Positions 6,886 to 15,117 of a stretch of DNA of 22,424 bases are shown here, piece after piece. The stretch lies in NCBI GenBank assembly GCA_021806345.1, contig JAJZXP010000230.1, forward strand, positions 1 to 22,424, written 5' to 3'. Numbering within the stretch: the first letter of the stretch is position 1; every line of letters begins with the position of its first letter. This DNA comes from Thermoplasmata archaeon. GTDB taxonomy: Archaea; Thermoplasmatota; Thermoplasmata; Thermoplasmatales; Thermoplasmataceae. The notes beneath the pieces were generated by a model that worked only from the letters and a program-made list of their open reading frames with translations, was not told where the DNA came from and did not search any database. A program made the position numbers and the translations under genes.

Positions 6886-8622
6886 ATGGATCAGAATGAA
6901 GTTATTGTAAGAGTTGGTGGCGCTGCTGGAGATGGAGTCCAGTCTGCAGGACTAATTATAGGAAAGATCTTTTCAAGAAGTGGTTTATATGTTTCGACTT
7001 ATAATTATTACCAGAGCATTATAAGAGGGGGTTATAGCTGGTACCAAATTAGAGCATCTGTAAAGAAAGTTAAAAATCAGGGGGATGGTCTAGACATTTT
7101 AATCGCTTTGAACAAGGATACACTGGAAAGACATACAAATCCTGAACTTACTGAGGGTGGAGCGGCACCATTGGACGGAGTCGCAATATACGACAAAACT
7201 GTCACAAATTTCAAGAAATATGATGGTGTTAAATATTGTGAGGTCCCGCTTGGAGATATAGCTCAAAAGTATAGTAAGAACACTTTACTGAAGAATACAG
7301 TAGCAATTGGCGCTGTAGTAGGATATCTCCAGGTAGATTTTGAGATACTTGCCGATGCAATAAGGGACCAATTTGGAGGTAAGGGGGAAATTGCTGAGCT
7401 TAATGTAAAAGCAGCAAAAGAAGGACACGATTATTTCGTTGAAAAATACGGAAAATCAAATAAAGAACTGAAGACTACAAAGAAGAAGCTCTATCTCATT
7501 GCAGGTGGAGATGCCGCAGGTCTAGGGGCTGTCAGATCAGGACTGAAGGCTTACTTCGGTTACCCAATGACACCAGCAACTTCCATAATACACTATCTTG
7601 CTGCACATCAAAAGGCATTTGGTGTTTTCGTAAAGATATCAGAAGATGAAATATCGGCCATAAATATGGCTATAGCAGCCAATTATGCCGGTGTAAGGGC
7701 GATGACCGGTTCATCGGGAGGAGGCTTCGCACTCATGACCGAGGCGGTCGGTATGTCATCAATGATGGAAATACCTCTTGTGGTTTATGAAGCACAGAGG
7801 GCTGGACCATCAACTGGTCTGCCTACAAAAACAGAACAGGGTGATCTAATACAGGTTATAGGTGCATCCCAAGGCGATTTCCCAAAGGTTGTGCTTGCCC
7901 CAAGAAATATCGAAGAGGCATACTATATGGCTGGAGAAGCACTCGATACTGCGGAAAAGTATCAAATACCAGTTTTCTTCATGACAGACCTTTATCTGGC
8001 CGAGCACTACGAAACAGTTGAAAATCTGGATCTAAAGACAAAGATGAATAGGGGTAAGTTTGCGACCGGGCAGGAAAAGGACTACAAAAGGTACGAGTTC
8101 ACTTCAGATGGAATTTCACTGAGGGCAATCCCCGGTACTCCAAATCTCATGCACAACGAAGACTCTGATGAACATGATGAAAAGGGGGATGTTGTAAGTG
8201 ATGCGGTGACTGATCCGGTTATCAGGCAGAAGATAATGAGAAAGAGAATGGCAAAGGTAGACACAATGATGAAAGATTTGAAACCCACTCCGACTTATCT
8301 TTTAGATGATGCGGAGTATGCAGTCATCCAATGGGGGTCAACTCAAGGAGCGGTGGAAGAGGCAATAGATATCCTTAGGAATGAGGGGATAAAGATTGGC
8401 GCCATAGAAGTCAACAGGCCATTCCCAGTAAACCCTGATATAAAGAAACTTTCCGATGGGAGGAAGAAGGTAATATTCGTTGAAAACAACTATACTGGGC
8501 AGCTCAGGAGGTTGATTCGATCAGAATTAACACTGGAGTCAGAATTGATTACCAAATATGATGGAGAATCATTTTATCCAGCGGCGCTGGCTAAGGAAAT
8601 AAAAGAAAAAATAGGAGCGTGA
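6886..8622 (+). CDS. korA: 2-oxoacid:ferredoxin oxidoreductase, fused gamma-alpha subunit
   Basis: 578 residues. With the beta subunit it oxidatively decarboxylates 2-oxoacids to acyl-CoA with reduction of ferredoxin, feeding from amino-acid breakdown or the citric acid cycle. The N-terminal gamma domain covers about residues 1-185 (VRVGGAAGDGVQSAGLI, IIRGGYSWYQIR). The alpha domain begins near 200 with GGDAAGLGAVRSGLKAYFGY and carries the substrate-recognition motif YPMTP at 226-230, a variant of the YPITP described in the Sulfolobus enzyme. The insert around 420-450 (GTPNLMHNEDSDEHDE) and a transketolase-like C-terminal domain (YAVIQWGSTQGAVEEA) follow. The fused gamma-alpha form with no separate delta subunit is typical of aerobic archaea. 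Symbol korA reflects the 2-oxoglutarate-like class; pyruvate may also be used. Its stop lies 5 bases before the beta start. Confidence 0.93.
   Translation: MDQNEVIVRVGGAAGDGVQSAGLIIGKIFSRSGLYVSTYNYYQSIIRGGYSWYQIRASVKKVKNQGDGLDILIALNKDTLERHTNPELTEGGAAPLDGVAIYDKTVTNFKKYDGVKYCEVPLGDIAQKYSKNTLLKNTVAIGAVVGYLQVDFEILADAIRDQFGGKGEIAELNVKAAKEGHDYFVEKYGKSNKELKTTKKKLYLIAGGDAAGLGAVRSGLKAYFGYPMTPATSIIHYLAAHQKAFGVFVKISEDEISAINMAIAANYAGVRAMTGSSGGGFALMTEAVGMSSMMEIPLVVYEAQRAGPSTGLPTKTEQGDLIQVIGASQGDFPKVVLAPRNIEEAYYMAGEALDTAEKYQIPVFFMTDLYLAEHYETVENLDLKTKMNRGKFATGQEKDYKRYEFTSDGISLRAIPGTPNLMHNEDSDEHDEKGDVVSDAVTDPVIRQKIMRKRMAKVDTMMKDLKPTPTYLLDDAEYAVIQWGSTQGAVEEAIDILRNEGIKIGAIEVNRPFPVNPDIKKLSDGRKKVIFVENNYTGQLRRLIRSELTLESELITKYDGESFYPAALAKEIKEKIGA
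8612..8617 (+). promoter_or_regulatory. Ribosome binding site that decides the korB start
   Basis: TAGGAG lies 10 nt before the ATG at 8628 but only 1 nt before the GTG at 8619. The spacing supports the ATG as the real start and rejects the longer frame with a GTGA overlap. Confidence 0.65.
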
Positions 8623-8627
8623 AAAAA

Positions 8628-9482
8628 ATGGCAGTAACAATGGCAGATTTTAAAGGGAATGTAAAGGCTGATTGGTGCCCGGGATGCGGAAATTTTGCGC
8701 AGTTAACGGCAATACCGATGGCTCTGGCTGAATTGGGAATCCCACCGGAAAAAACCGTAATTGCTTCAGGGATAGGTTGCTCAAGCAACATGCCTGAATT
8801 CGCAAGAGTATATGGTTTCCACGGTATTCACGGAAGATCACTTCCAGCAGCATCGGCAATCAAGTGGGCAAATCCAGAATTGACGGTTATAGCATACGGA
8901 GGTGATGGTGATGGATTTAATGAAGGAACACAACACTTTTATCACTCAGCTAGGAGAAACCCGGACATAACCTATATAGTATCTGATAATCAGATATTCG
9001 GTTTAACAACTGGTCAGGCTTCCCCCACATCCCCACTTGGTTTGAAGACCAAAACAACTCCAGAGGGTAACATAGAGCCACCCATCAATCCGGTAACCAT
9101 GGCGCTTAATGGTGGTGCAACTTTCGTAGCAAGAGAATTTTCCGGAGATGTTAAACATATGAAGGACACAATCAAGAAAGCAGTCCAACATAGGGGTTTT
9201 TCCTTCATTGATGTATTCAGCCCATGTGTGACATTTAACAAGGATAACACCTATGACTTTTTCAGGCAGAGGGTGTACAAACTGGAGGAGGATGGACATG
9301 ATCCTTCTAATTTCTTTGATGCCTACAGGAGAGCATCAGAATGGGGAGACAAGATTCCAATAGGAATATTGTATGAAACAAAGGATCTTGCGTACGAGGA
9401 CAGAGACCCAGTGCTGAAGACTCCTCTAATAAAACAACCAATCGTTCAGTTGAAAGAAGAAGACTTACTTGAATTTTACTGA
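8628..9482 (+). CDS. korB: 2-oxoacid:ferredoxin oxidoreductase, beta subunit
   Basis: 284 residues from the ATG at 8628. This subunit binds thiamine pyrophosphate and the single [4Fe-4S] cluster. The four cysteines expected from the Sulfolobus beta subunit are present: C17 and C20 in WCPGCG, C51 in GIGCSSN, and C200 in SPCVTFN. The TPP/Mg motif is YGGDGDGFNEG (about 90-100), with N121 in SDNQIFGLT. The conserved GQASPTSPLG loop follows. A GGAG sequence 10 nt upstream sets the start; the longer GTG frame adds only MKK. It is cotranscribed with the gamma-alpha gene. The next gene, an amino-acid permease, has its own promoter-like sequence. Confidence 0.95.
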   Translation: MAVTMADFKGNVKADWCPGCGNFAQLTAIPMALAELGIPPEKTVIASGIGCSSNMPEFARVYGFHGIHGRSLPAASAIKWANPELTVIAYGGDGDGFNEGTQHFYHSARRNPDITYIVSDNQIFGLTTGQASPTSPLGLKTKTTPEGNIEPPINPVTMALNGGATFVAREFSGDVKHMKDTIKKAVQHRGFSFIDVFSPCVTFNKDNTYDFFRQRVYKLEEDGHDPSNFFDAYRRASEWGDKIPIGILYETKDLAYEDRDPVLKTPLIKQPIVQLKEEDLLEFY

Positions 9483-9509
9483 AATCTGTAAATTTTCTTC
9501 ATAAAAGTA

Positions 9510-9528
9510 AAAAATTTTTTAATTTTAA
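9510..9528 (+). terminator. Oligo-T terminator after korB, also holding the next TATA-like element
   Basis: A run of six A followed by six T and then AATTTTAA, starting 27 bases after the korB stop. Archaeal transcription ends at oligo-T without needing a hairpin. The same AT tract is centred about 27 nt before the ATG at 9548, so it may also serve as that gene's TATA element. Confidence 0.45.
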
Positions 9529-9547
9529 TTACCATTCACCTGCGCGG

Positions 9548-10834
9548 ATGATTAAAAGAACTACAATAATATTTCAGTCCCTTGGGTCAGTTGGACCATT
9601 CCTAAATTTTATAGCTCTTTTTCCACTAATGGCATTACTCTGTGGTAGTGATCTTCCATATGCAACAATAGTTGCATTTTTGATAGGTTTTGCTTCCTTC
9701 ATACCAATATTGCTATTCTCAAAGGATCACAGGGATGGAACCGGTTATGCCTCGTATACAGGTGAGTCCTTTGGAACCAAATCCCAACTTTTTGTAGGGG
9801 TATCGTATCTATTCTACTCAGCTCTTGTCATACCAAATATTTTGATGTTTTCATCCTTCTTCCTTATCTCATTCATATATGGAGCAAATTTAACATTGGA
9901 ATTTCTTTTTTCTTCTGCTCTGCTGTTAATACTTTTTGTTTTAATAAAAAGGGGACGAATGGTTGTGCAATCTTATATCTCGTTTCTTGGAATCGCTGAG
10001 GTAATGGGACTGGGAATAATTTTCGCATTCTTTATTCTTACAGGGAATTCCAATCTTTCATATAATTCCCAAACCGGACTGGCAAACTCAAATTTTTGGG
10101 AGTCGGTTCTCATCGGAATTTTGATGTTCTCTGGAAGTGGAAGTTCCATATTTCTCTCAAAAGCTTGGAATGGCAATGGATCGGAGTTTAGAAAATCCCT
10201 GATGATGGCTTACGTTATAGTCGGAGTGTTAATGATACTAAGTTCACTATCGGTAGTAAGATTTCTCGGTTCTAACACTGCGGCGTACGGAAATAACCCT
10301 GATATACTTCTGACGATAGTTTCCTCCCATTTGACTTCCTACGCTTCCGCTTTTATTATGATTCTATTCATGTTAAGCGCATTCAACCTAATGCTTTCAT
10401 ATTCAAACGCGTTTTTATTGATGTTTAATAATTTTGAGAGAAAATTCTTTAGCAATCCTGGAAAGATAAATTCCAGGAACATATTCAATTCTATATTGAT
10501 TCTCAGTCTCTTTTCCTTATCCATCAGTCTTCTGACAACTGGATTCTACATTTCTTTTATCATTTTGGCAGAAGTTGTAAGCATGTGTTATGTAATCGTG
10601 CATGGAATTTCTTCTCTGTCTATGTCCATTTCAAAAACAAGATCACTGAAGGAAAGGATGATGGCTTTTGTATCACTAACTTTGCTTGTCATAGCATTAG
10701 GAGCGTCAATGGAAAATTCCTCAATTGGATTCGACTATACCTTGACAATATTCATCCTCATAATGGTTGTTTCATTTGTTATTTCCAATGGTATCATTAA
10801 AAAAAGAGAAAATCAAAGTCCACTCACATTATGA
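9548..10834 (+). CDS. APC-superfamily amino-acid permease
   Basis: 428 residues with about 12 hydrophobic segments. The first segment carries the glycine-containing break typical of APC transporters (SLGSVGPFLNFIALFPLMAL). The loop DGTGYASYTGESFG after TM2 and GSGSSIFLSKAWNGNG in TM6 (about 197-212) also fit the APC amino-acid permease fold. It probably imports an amino acid or amine in symport with protons; the substrate cannot be read. The ATG follows an AT tract at leaderless distance, with no ribosome site. The stop TGA is directly adjacent, with no intervening base, to the stop of the convergent MFS gene. Its place after the oxoacid oxidoreductase genes fits amino-acid catabolism, but separate transcription is likely. 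Confidence 0.82.
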   Translation: MIKRTTIIFQSLGSVGPFLNFIALFPLMALLCGSDLPYATIVAFLIGFASFIPILLFSKDHRDGTGYASYTGESFGTKSQLFVGVSYLFYSALVIPNILMFSSFFLISFIYGANLTLEFLFSSALLLILFVLIKRGRMVVQSYISFLGIAEVMGLGIIFAFFILTGNSNLSYNSQTGLANSNFWESVLIGILMFSGSGSSIFLSKAWNGNGSEFRKSLMMAYVIVGVLMILSSLSVVRFLGSNTAAYGNNPDILLTIVSSHLTSYASAFIMILFMLSAFNLMLSYSNAFLLMFNNFERKFFSNPGKINSRNIFNSILILSLFSLSISLLTTGFYISFIILAEVVSMCYVIVHGISSLSMSISKTRSLKERMMAFVSLTLLVIALGASMENSSIGFDYTLTIFILIMVVSFVISNGIIKKRENQSPLTL

Positions 10835-12103
10835 TCATTTCATTTTGATTGTACCGCCAGATGGACTACCCGGCATTTTTTCCCTGTAGAGGATGGAGAA
10901 CAATCCAAGGGGTGCCCTTCCTTTCTTCTCTGGTTCCTTCAGTTTCAGGAACAAAAAAGATGAGGAAAATCTCCCTGCAAAAACTATAAGGTATCCATAC
11001 TCAAGTGCTGTAATCAGTGGAAATTGTGAGAGTAAATACTGGAGAAGGTATCCACCTGTCAGAGCACCGCAGAGATAGACCATTCCGTTGAAGCCATTAA
11101 TTATTGATAGATACTCCGCTCTTCTCGTCGATGGTATGATATCCAGTAGGTACGAATTCAAAACAATATTTTGAAGGGCTCCCAATAATCCGCTGTAAAA
11201 CTCAAGGAGTATGAAAAGAAGAAAAGAATGAAAAAATGCATACATCAAGGGAATCATGCTAAGCATTATCCTATTCAAGAAAATCAATGGAGGCCTCTGC
11301 GTTTTGTCATTCACCGTTCCCAGTTTCGTTTGAGCAATGATTGTAACACCCAAGGACGCGATCGTTAAAAGCGAAACTGTACGCAAATCAAAGTTCATTA
11401 CCTCAACAATTGTTATTGGAAACATTGGCCAGGCCATTGACCAAAAGAACCCCTGGATGTTGGTGGCTTTGAAGTAAGGGAAAAAATTTGGATCATTTTT
11501 TATCTTCCTGATCGTTTTAATCAAAGATCCGTCGAATCTGGATCTTTTCCTTTCCTCCTTGAGTCCTACCAAAAAGGCACTGGAAATTATGTAAGTCGCG
11601 GAAGAAAGTAAAAATGGGATCAAAATGTTTGTTTGAAAACTGCTACCGAATACAAACACCATTACAATTAACGAAACAATGGTGCCTGCGGAAGATATAT
11701 TATTGATGAATGATAGAAATTTTCCACGAGCAGAAGAATCAGAAAGATCTGCAATCAACGAGAACCAGTTAACCGTAATCATGGATCCGAAGAGTGAGAT
11801 CATTGAGTATATTATTATAAGATTTACAGGATTGTCTGAATAGGGCATCATCGCCCACAAGCCAGCCAGTATGAGACTGCCCGAGATAAGAAATATCCTT
11901 CTTGATCCAGTTCTGTCACTTATTTTGCCCCACAGTAACTGCCCACCATTCGAAATGGCATTCGCGCTTGATTGCAGCCATCCCATTTCTGCAGCGCTTG
12001 CCCCGAGTAAAACTCCATAGATACCTACGAATGTAGATGCGGTGGTTGCACCTATTGCTGAAAGTAAAGATCTGATTCCAATTATTGTTTTATTGTCTGG
12101 CAA
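10835..12103 (-). CDS. Major facilitator superfamily transporter, 12 TM
   Basis: 422 residues with about 12 membrane segments in two halves. The MFS motif A between TM2 and TM3 is clear: GKISDRTGSRRIF (about residues 59-71). The central cytoplasmic loop (about 180-205) is basic (KEERKRSRFDG). This type of MFS protein may export drugs or import metabolites; the sequence does not settle it. The start is a TTG at 12103; the next in-frame ATG would remove TM1, so the TTG is favoured. On the minus strand ATTTATGA (12132-12139) and TTAAATAC (12117-12124) are TATA-like, the first placing transcription start within a few bases of the TTG. It converges on the amino-acid permease with no gap. Confidence 0.85.
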   Translation of the reverse strand: MPDNKTIIGIRSLLSAIGATTASTFVGIYGVLLGASAAEMGWLQSSANAISNGGQLLWGKISDRTGSRRIFLISGSLILAGLWAMMPYSDNPVNLIIIYSMISLFGSMITVNWFSLIADLSDSSARGKFLSFINNISSAGTIVSLIVMVFVFGSSFQTNILIPFLLSSATYIISSAFLVGLKEERKRSRFDGSLIKTIRKIKNDPNFFPYFKATNIQGFFWSMAWPMFPITIVEVMNFDLRTVSLLTIASLGVTIIAQTKLGTVNDKTQRPPLIFLNRIMLSMIPLMYAFFHSFLLFILLEFYSGLLGALQNIVLNSYLLDIIPSTRRAEYLSIINGFNGMVYLCGALTGGYLLQYLLSQFPLITALEYGYLIVFAGRFSSSFLFLKLKEPEKKGRAPLGLFSILYREKMPGSPSGGTIKMK

Positions 12104-12464
12104 ATTCGATTCTGTCGTATTTAAGAGAATCTCATAAATGTATTGTTTTCAGGTATTCTTTACGATTTTCTCTATGTTAATGATTTATATTTTAATACAA
12201 TAATTTAAAACGCATAAAATACGATGTGAGAGCTGTTGATTGAGAATTACAAAATGGGATGCGTTATATTCTGGTGGTTCAAACATATTTCTTTGAGTAT
12301 TTCATTTGTTTTGTTGTTTATTTAAAAAGGAAAGTTCATTTTGATGTTCTAATTATACGGTAAATTTAGGATATTATCCCAAAGCTTACAATAGAATTTA
12401 TATGCATATTTAACTTACCCTACTACTCAATCTAAACTAACTATCAATTTAGTAAGGTGATATA
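12104..12464 (+). other. 361-base divergent intergenic region between the MFS gene and rps12
   Basis: A very AT-rich region with TATA-like elements for the MFS gene near its left end and for rps12 near its right end. In the middle a 23-codon hydrophobic open frame (12254-12325, reading MGCVIFWWFKHISLSISFV and on) sits downstream of a TATA-like CATAAAATA (about 12213-12221) but has no ribosome site. I see no tRNA or stable hairpin. Confidence 0.5.
12397..12460 (+). promoter_or_regulatory. rps12-rps7 promoter region and ribosome binding site
   Basis: TATA-like TTTATATGC at 12397-12405 predicts a start near 12427, and the overlapping CATATTTAAC an alternative near 12435. The 30-40 nt leader ends in a strong Shine-Dalgarno AAGGTGA (12454-12460) 4 nt before the TTG at 12465. 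This is a true leader, unlike the leaderless pattern of many other genes here. Confidence 0.6.
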
Positions 12465-12893
12465 TTGGCAAATGGAGAGAATGCAGGTTCAAAATTAAGC
12501 TCTGACAGGGAAAAATTCAGATGGTCAAACAGTAAATATAAGAGAAGGGTGCTTGAACTTAAAAAGAAAAGTGATCCACTGGAAGGAGCTCCTCAGGCAA
12601 GAGGAATCGTAATCGAAAAGATAGGTATTGAGGCGAAACAGCCAAATTCAGCAATAAGGAAATGCGTTAAGGTTCAGCTAATAAAGAACGGCAGGCAGAT
12701 TAGTGCATTTGCTCCTGGAGATGGAGCCATTAACTACATTGACGAACACGACGAAGTGCTTGTAGAAGGAATAGGCGGAAGCAAAGGACGAAGTAAAGGA
12801 GATATTCCAGGAGTGAGATACAAAGTAGTGGGGGTAAATGGAATATCCTTATCTGAGCTGGTCAGAGGAAGAAAGGAGAAAACGGTGAGATAA
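12465..12893 (+). CDS. rps12: Small-subunit ribosomal protein uS12 (archaeal S12)
   Basis: 142 residues, the normal archaeal length. uS12 lies at the decoding centre. The conserved core is intact: [55 protein letters not shown] and [13 protein letters not shown], ending [11 protein letters not shown]. The PNSAIRK segment is the universally conserved decoding loop. The start is TTG, supported by the strong GGTGA ribosome site 4 nt before it and by the archaeal N-terminus MANG. The stop TAA overlaps the rps7 ATG by one base (TAATG), so translation is coupled. Confidence 0.98.
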   Translation: MANGENAGSKLSSDREKFRWSNSKYKRRVLELKKKSDPLEGAPQARGIVIEKIGIEAKQPNSAIRKCVKVQLIKNGRQISAFAPGDGAINYIDEHDEVLVEGIGGSKGRSKGDIPGVRYKVVGVNGISLSELVRGRKEKTVR

Positions 12894-13456
12894 TGGAATT
12901 GAAAATATTTGGGAAATATGATGTAACCGGAATAGAAGTTCACGATCTTGGTCTATCCAAATATGTGAATCTGAACTCATACATGAATCTGCACACTGGT
13001 GGTAGATTTTCAAATTATTCAGCAGGAAAGAAAAATGTTAACACTGTTGAAAGATTAATTAATAAGTTAATGAGAACAGAGAAATGGACAGGGAAGAAAT
13101 ATGGTGCATATAGAATACTGAAAGAAGCTTTTCAGATTATAGAGGATAAGACCAAGCAAAACCCAATCCAACTCCTTGTCAACGCTATTGAAAATGCGGC
13201 CCCAAGGGAAGAAGTTACAAGATTGAAATATGGTGGAATTGCAGTACCAAAGGCAGTGGATGTTTCTCCATCCAGAAGACTCGATGAAGCACTGAGGAAT
13301 ATCGCAATTGGAGCGACAGACGCATCCTATAAAAACAAGAAACCAATAGAGTCATGTCTCGCTGATGAGATAATGGCAGCCGCAAGAAACGACCAATCCT
13401 CACATGCAGTGTCAAGAAAGGATGAAGTTGAAAGAATTGCAGCATCTGCAAGGTAA
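12893..13456 (+). CDS. rps7: Small-subunit ribosomal protein uS7 (archaeal S7)
   Basis: 187 residues. uS7 nucleates the 30S head and contacts E-site tRNA. Landmarks: KIFGKYD near the start, [28 protein letters not shown] (split around residues 35-62), [42 protein letters not shown], and the C-terminus [24 protein letters not shown], all typical of archaeal S7. GGTGA at 12884-12888, inside the end of rps12, serves as ribosome site. Many archaea have elongation factor genes next; here the following gene is an unrelated membrane protein with its own promoter. Confidence 0.98.
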   Translation: MELKIFGKYDVTGIEVHDLGLSKYVNLNSYMNLHTGGRFSNYSAGKKNVNTVERLINKLMRTEKWTGKKYGAYRILKEAFQIIEDKTKQNPIQLLVNAIENAAPREEVTRLKYGGIAVPKAVDVSPSRRLDEALRNIAIGATDASYKNKKPIESCLADEIMAAARNDQSSHAVSRKDEVERIAASAR

Positions 13457-13469
13457 TCGTTCCAAAAAT

Positions 13470-13482
13470 TTTTAATATAAAT
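13470..13482 (+). promoter_or_regulatory. TATA box of the 157-residue membrane protein gene
   Basis: TTTAATATAAAT, preceded by a T run that may end the rps12-rps7 transcript, is centred about 26 nt before the ATG at 13502. This predicts a leaderless mRNA. Confidence 0.55.
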
Positions 13483-13501
13483 TCATAATTTAATTAGTGA
13501 G

Positions 13502-13975
13502 ATGAAAAATAAGCGATCTCTTGGAATTTTCGGAATTTTGGTAGGTATACTCTTTGCAATCGGTATCCTGCTTCCATGGTTTAAAGAAAGTGTTTTTTTC
13601 TTCGGCAGTATTCATTTTTATCCGCTATGGGCAAGTGGCGGATACAATCTTCAGAAGGTAAAATTCAGTTATCTCAGTTACATTTCAGGGGGCATCCTTC
13701 TAATAGCGTCAATTATGGCCATATGCAGCGGAGTATATATGACGGCAAAGAACAGGGGAAGAGCATCAAACGGACTAATGCTAATGAGTGCTATCTTAGA
13801 CATACTTTCCGTTGTGATCTACGTAATTTTCATAACTAAAATATCTCCAGATACGAATGGAAATTATTTCTATGGAAGTAGTTCAATATACAATTACGGG
13901 ATAGAAGTTGGATTCTACATGGAAGTTGGTTTATCAACAGCTCTCCTCATAGTGAGTTCCATATTTATGATTTAG
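13502..13975 (+). CDS. Four-helix integral membrane protein, function unknown
   Basis: 157 residues with four predicted membrane segments (about residues 8-27, 51-75, 89-111 and 135-156). The first loop (WFKESVFFFGSIHFYPLWASGGYNL) and the loop before TM4 (SPDTNGNYFYGSSSIYNYG) are rich in Tyr, Phe and Gly and probably face the outside. A basic stretch (KNRGRAS) after TM2 is probably cytoplasmic. No catalytic motif or known family is recognised. The TATA box at leaderless distance and the downstream convergent CopD-like gene bound it as a single-gene unit. Confidence 0.7.
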   Translation: MKNKRSLGIFGILVGILFAIGILLPWFKESVFFFGSIHFYPLWASGGYNLQKVKFSYLSYISGGILLIASIMAICSGVYMTAKNRGRASNGLMLMSAILDILSVVIYVIFITKISPDTNGNYFYGSSSIYNYGIEVGFYMEVGLSTALLIVSSIFMI

Positions 13976-14012
13976 AATGTTAGGAGAGATTTTTGTTAAG
14001 GAGTTATAAGAG

Positions 14013-14507
14013 TCAATAAAATTGTAGGGAGACTGCCGCAAAAACAATAGCTACCATCAATCCCAGCGTGATATATGAAAGAATATGAGACCATTTCCTG
14101 AGCCTCCGCAACTCTTCCATTTTTCCCTCCTTTGCCAGATTCATGATTCTTTTTCCATGATATAGATTATTACCGTACATAAGCACAATCATTGCCAATA
14201 CTAGAATAGTTTTAACAAATAGAATCTGGCCCCCTGGAGTGTCAAATAAATTATTCAAATCATAATTAAGGTACCATGTGGTATTGTATATTCCCGTGAC
14301 TATAAGTATCGTCAATGTAATATTTGTAAAAAGCGCAAACTGTTTTCCGATTAATCCTACTATTCTCGTTCTAAATTTTTCATCATCAGTGATCTTGTAT
14401 GAAGCGGGAACTACAACAATCCAAATGAAGAATGACCCCCCCATGAAGAAAATTGCTGATAGTATATGAACCCACAAAACAAAGTCATTCAGTAAGGTTA
14501 AATTCAT
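14013..14507 (-). CDS. CopD-like four-helix membrane protein
   Basis: 164 residues, four membrane segments (about 8-32, 58-78, 95-113 and 140-162). It resembles the CopD/cytochrome-b561-like family: H14 in WVHILSAIFFMGG, H117 in NNLYHGKR and H141 in KWSHILSYI are placed as possible heme or copper ligands in or near helices. Related proteins move copper or electrons across the membrane, or are simply uncharacterised. The ATG at 14507 lies 37 bases after the PadR stop, with a GGGGAAG sequence upstream, so the gene may be the last of the exporter cluster. The family call is moderate; metal or heme binding is inferred from the histidines. Confidence 0.65.
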   Translation of the reverse strand: MNLTLLNDFVLWVHILSAIFFMGGSFFIWIVVVPASYKITDDEKFRTRIVGLIGKQFALFTNITLTILIVTGIYNTTWYLNYDLNNLFDTPGGQILFVKTILVLAMIVLMYGNNLYHGKRIMNLAKEGKMEELRRLRKWSHILSYITLGLMVAIVFAAVSLQFY

Positions 14508-14544
14508 ACGAATACACTTCCCCTATCGTCATTGGAATTTGAAC

Positions 14545-15045
14545 TTAATCACCTATTTTGGGTCTATGGAGACTTAGAATCTCACTCACCACTCTGTTTA
14601 AATCAACTTTCAGTTCTTTGACGGCATCAGAGTTTCCACTCTTGTTCAATACAAATGCCACTTTTACTTGCCTGATAATTATTCCTGCAAGTTGGTCAAT
14701 GGTTTCATTCAGTATATTCGTATCCTCTATGCTTGCGAGAATATCTGGAAACAATAGGTCTCTTCCCATTGATACTGCAAGCATTCTCTCCCTGATATTT
14801 TCCCTAAATAGTCTTAGATTTGAGACGTATTTTTCTCCTTTAGATGTTAGTTTATAGACCTTTGCTCTTCCTCTCATGTCATAGGAAATAAACCCGTGAT
14901 ACTCTAATGATTTTAATAGGGGTCTTATTGTGCCACCAGATACCATGGAACCGTCCCACTTCAATTTTCTGGAAAGTTCATACCCACTCATGGGTTTGAG
15001 GGATAGAATAAATAATGCACTATCTGAATATTCTCCAAGGTTCAT
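14545..15045 (-). CDS. PadR-family transcriptional regulator
   Basis: 166 residues. The N-terminal winged helix covers about residues 6-80: SDSALFILSLKPMSGYELSRKLKW, then SGGTIRPLLKSLEYHGFISYDMRGRAKVYKLTSKGEKYV, with the beta-wing RGRAKVYKLT. This layout is that of PadR repressors, which often control an adjacent exporter. The C-terminal about 80 residues are helical (DQLAGIIIRQVKVAF) and should form the dimer. It lies directly downstream of an ABC-2 exporter pair, with its own TATA box (15071-15079) and a small inverted repeat at the predicted transcription start, which suggests autoregulation. The ligand is unknown. Confidence 0.88.
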   Translation of the reverse strand: MNLGEYSDSALFILSLKPMSGYELSRKLKWDGSMVSGGTIRPLLKSLEYHGFISYDMRGRAKVYKLTSKGEKYVSNLRLFRENIRERMLAVSMGRDLLFPDILASIEDTNILNETIDQLAGIIIRQVKVAFVLNKSGNSDAVKELKVDLNRVVSEILSLHRPKIGD

Positions 15046-15048
15046 GTA

Positions 15049-15079
15049 TCGAAATCGACATTTTGTAATTCTATTTAAG
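15049..15079 (-). promoter_or_regulatory. PadR gene promoter with candidate operator
   Basis: CTTAAATAG on the minus strand (15071-15079) is centred about 30 nt before the ATG at 15045. An inverted repeat TCGA-AA-TCGA (15049-15058) covers the predicted transcription start, a position where a bound repressor would block initiation. The operator call is inference. Confidence 0.4.
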
Positions 15080-15117
15080 AATAACGTCCCCCAGATCTAA
15101 GGGATAATCATTCAAAA

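Noticed and set aside
8619..8627. GTG start for korB with a GTGA overlap
   Set aside because: The only good ribosome site (TAGGAG at 8612-8617) would be 1 nt from this GTG but 10 nt from the ATG at 8628.
9003..9299. Minus-strand open frame of 98 codons opposite korB
   Set aside because: It is a shadow of a highly conserved gene, with no promoter or ribosome site of its own.
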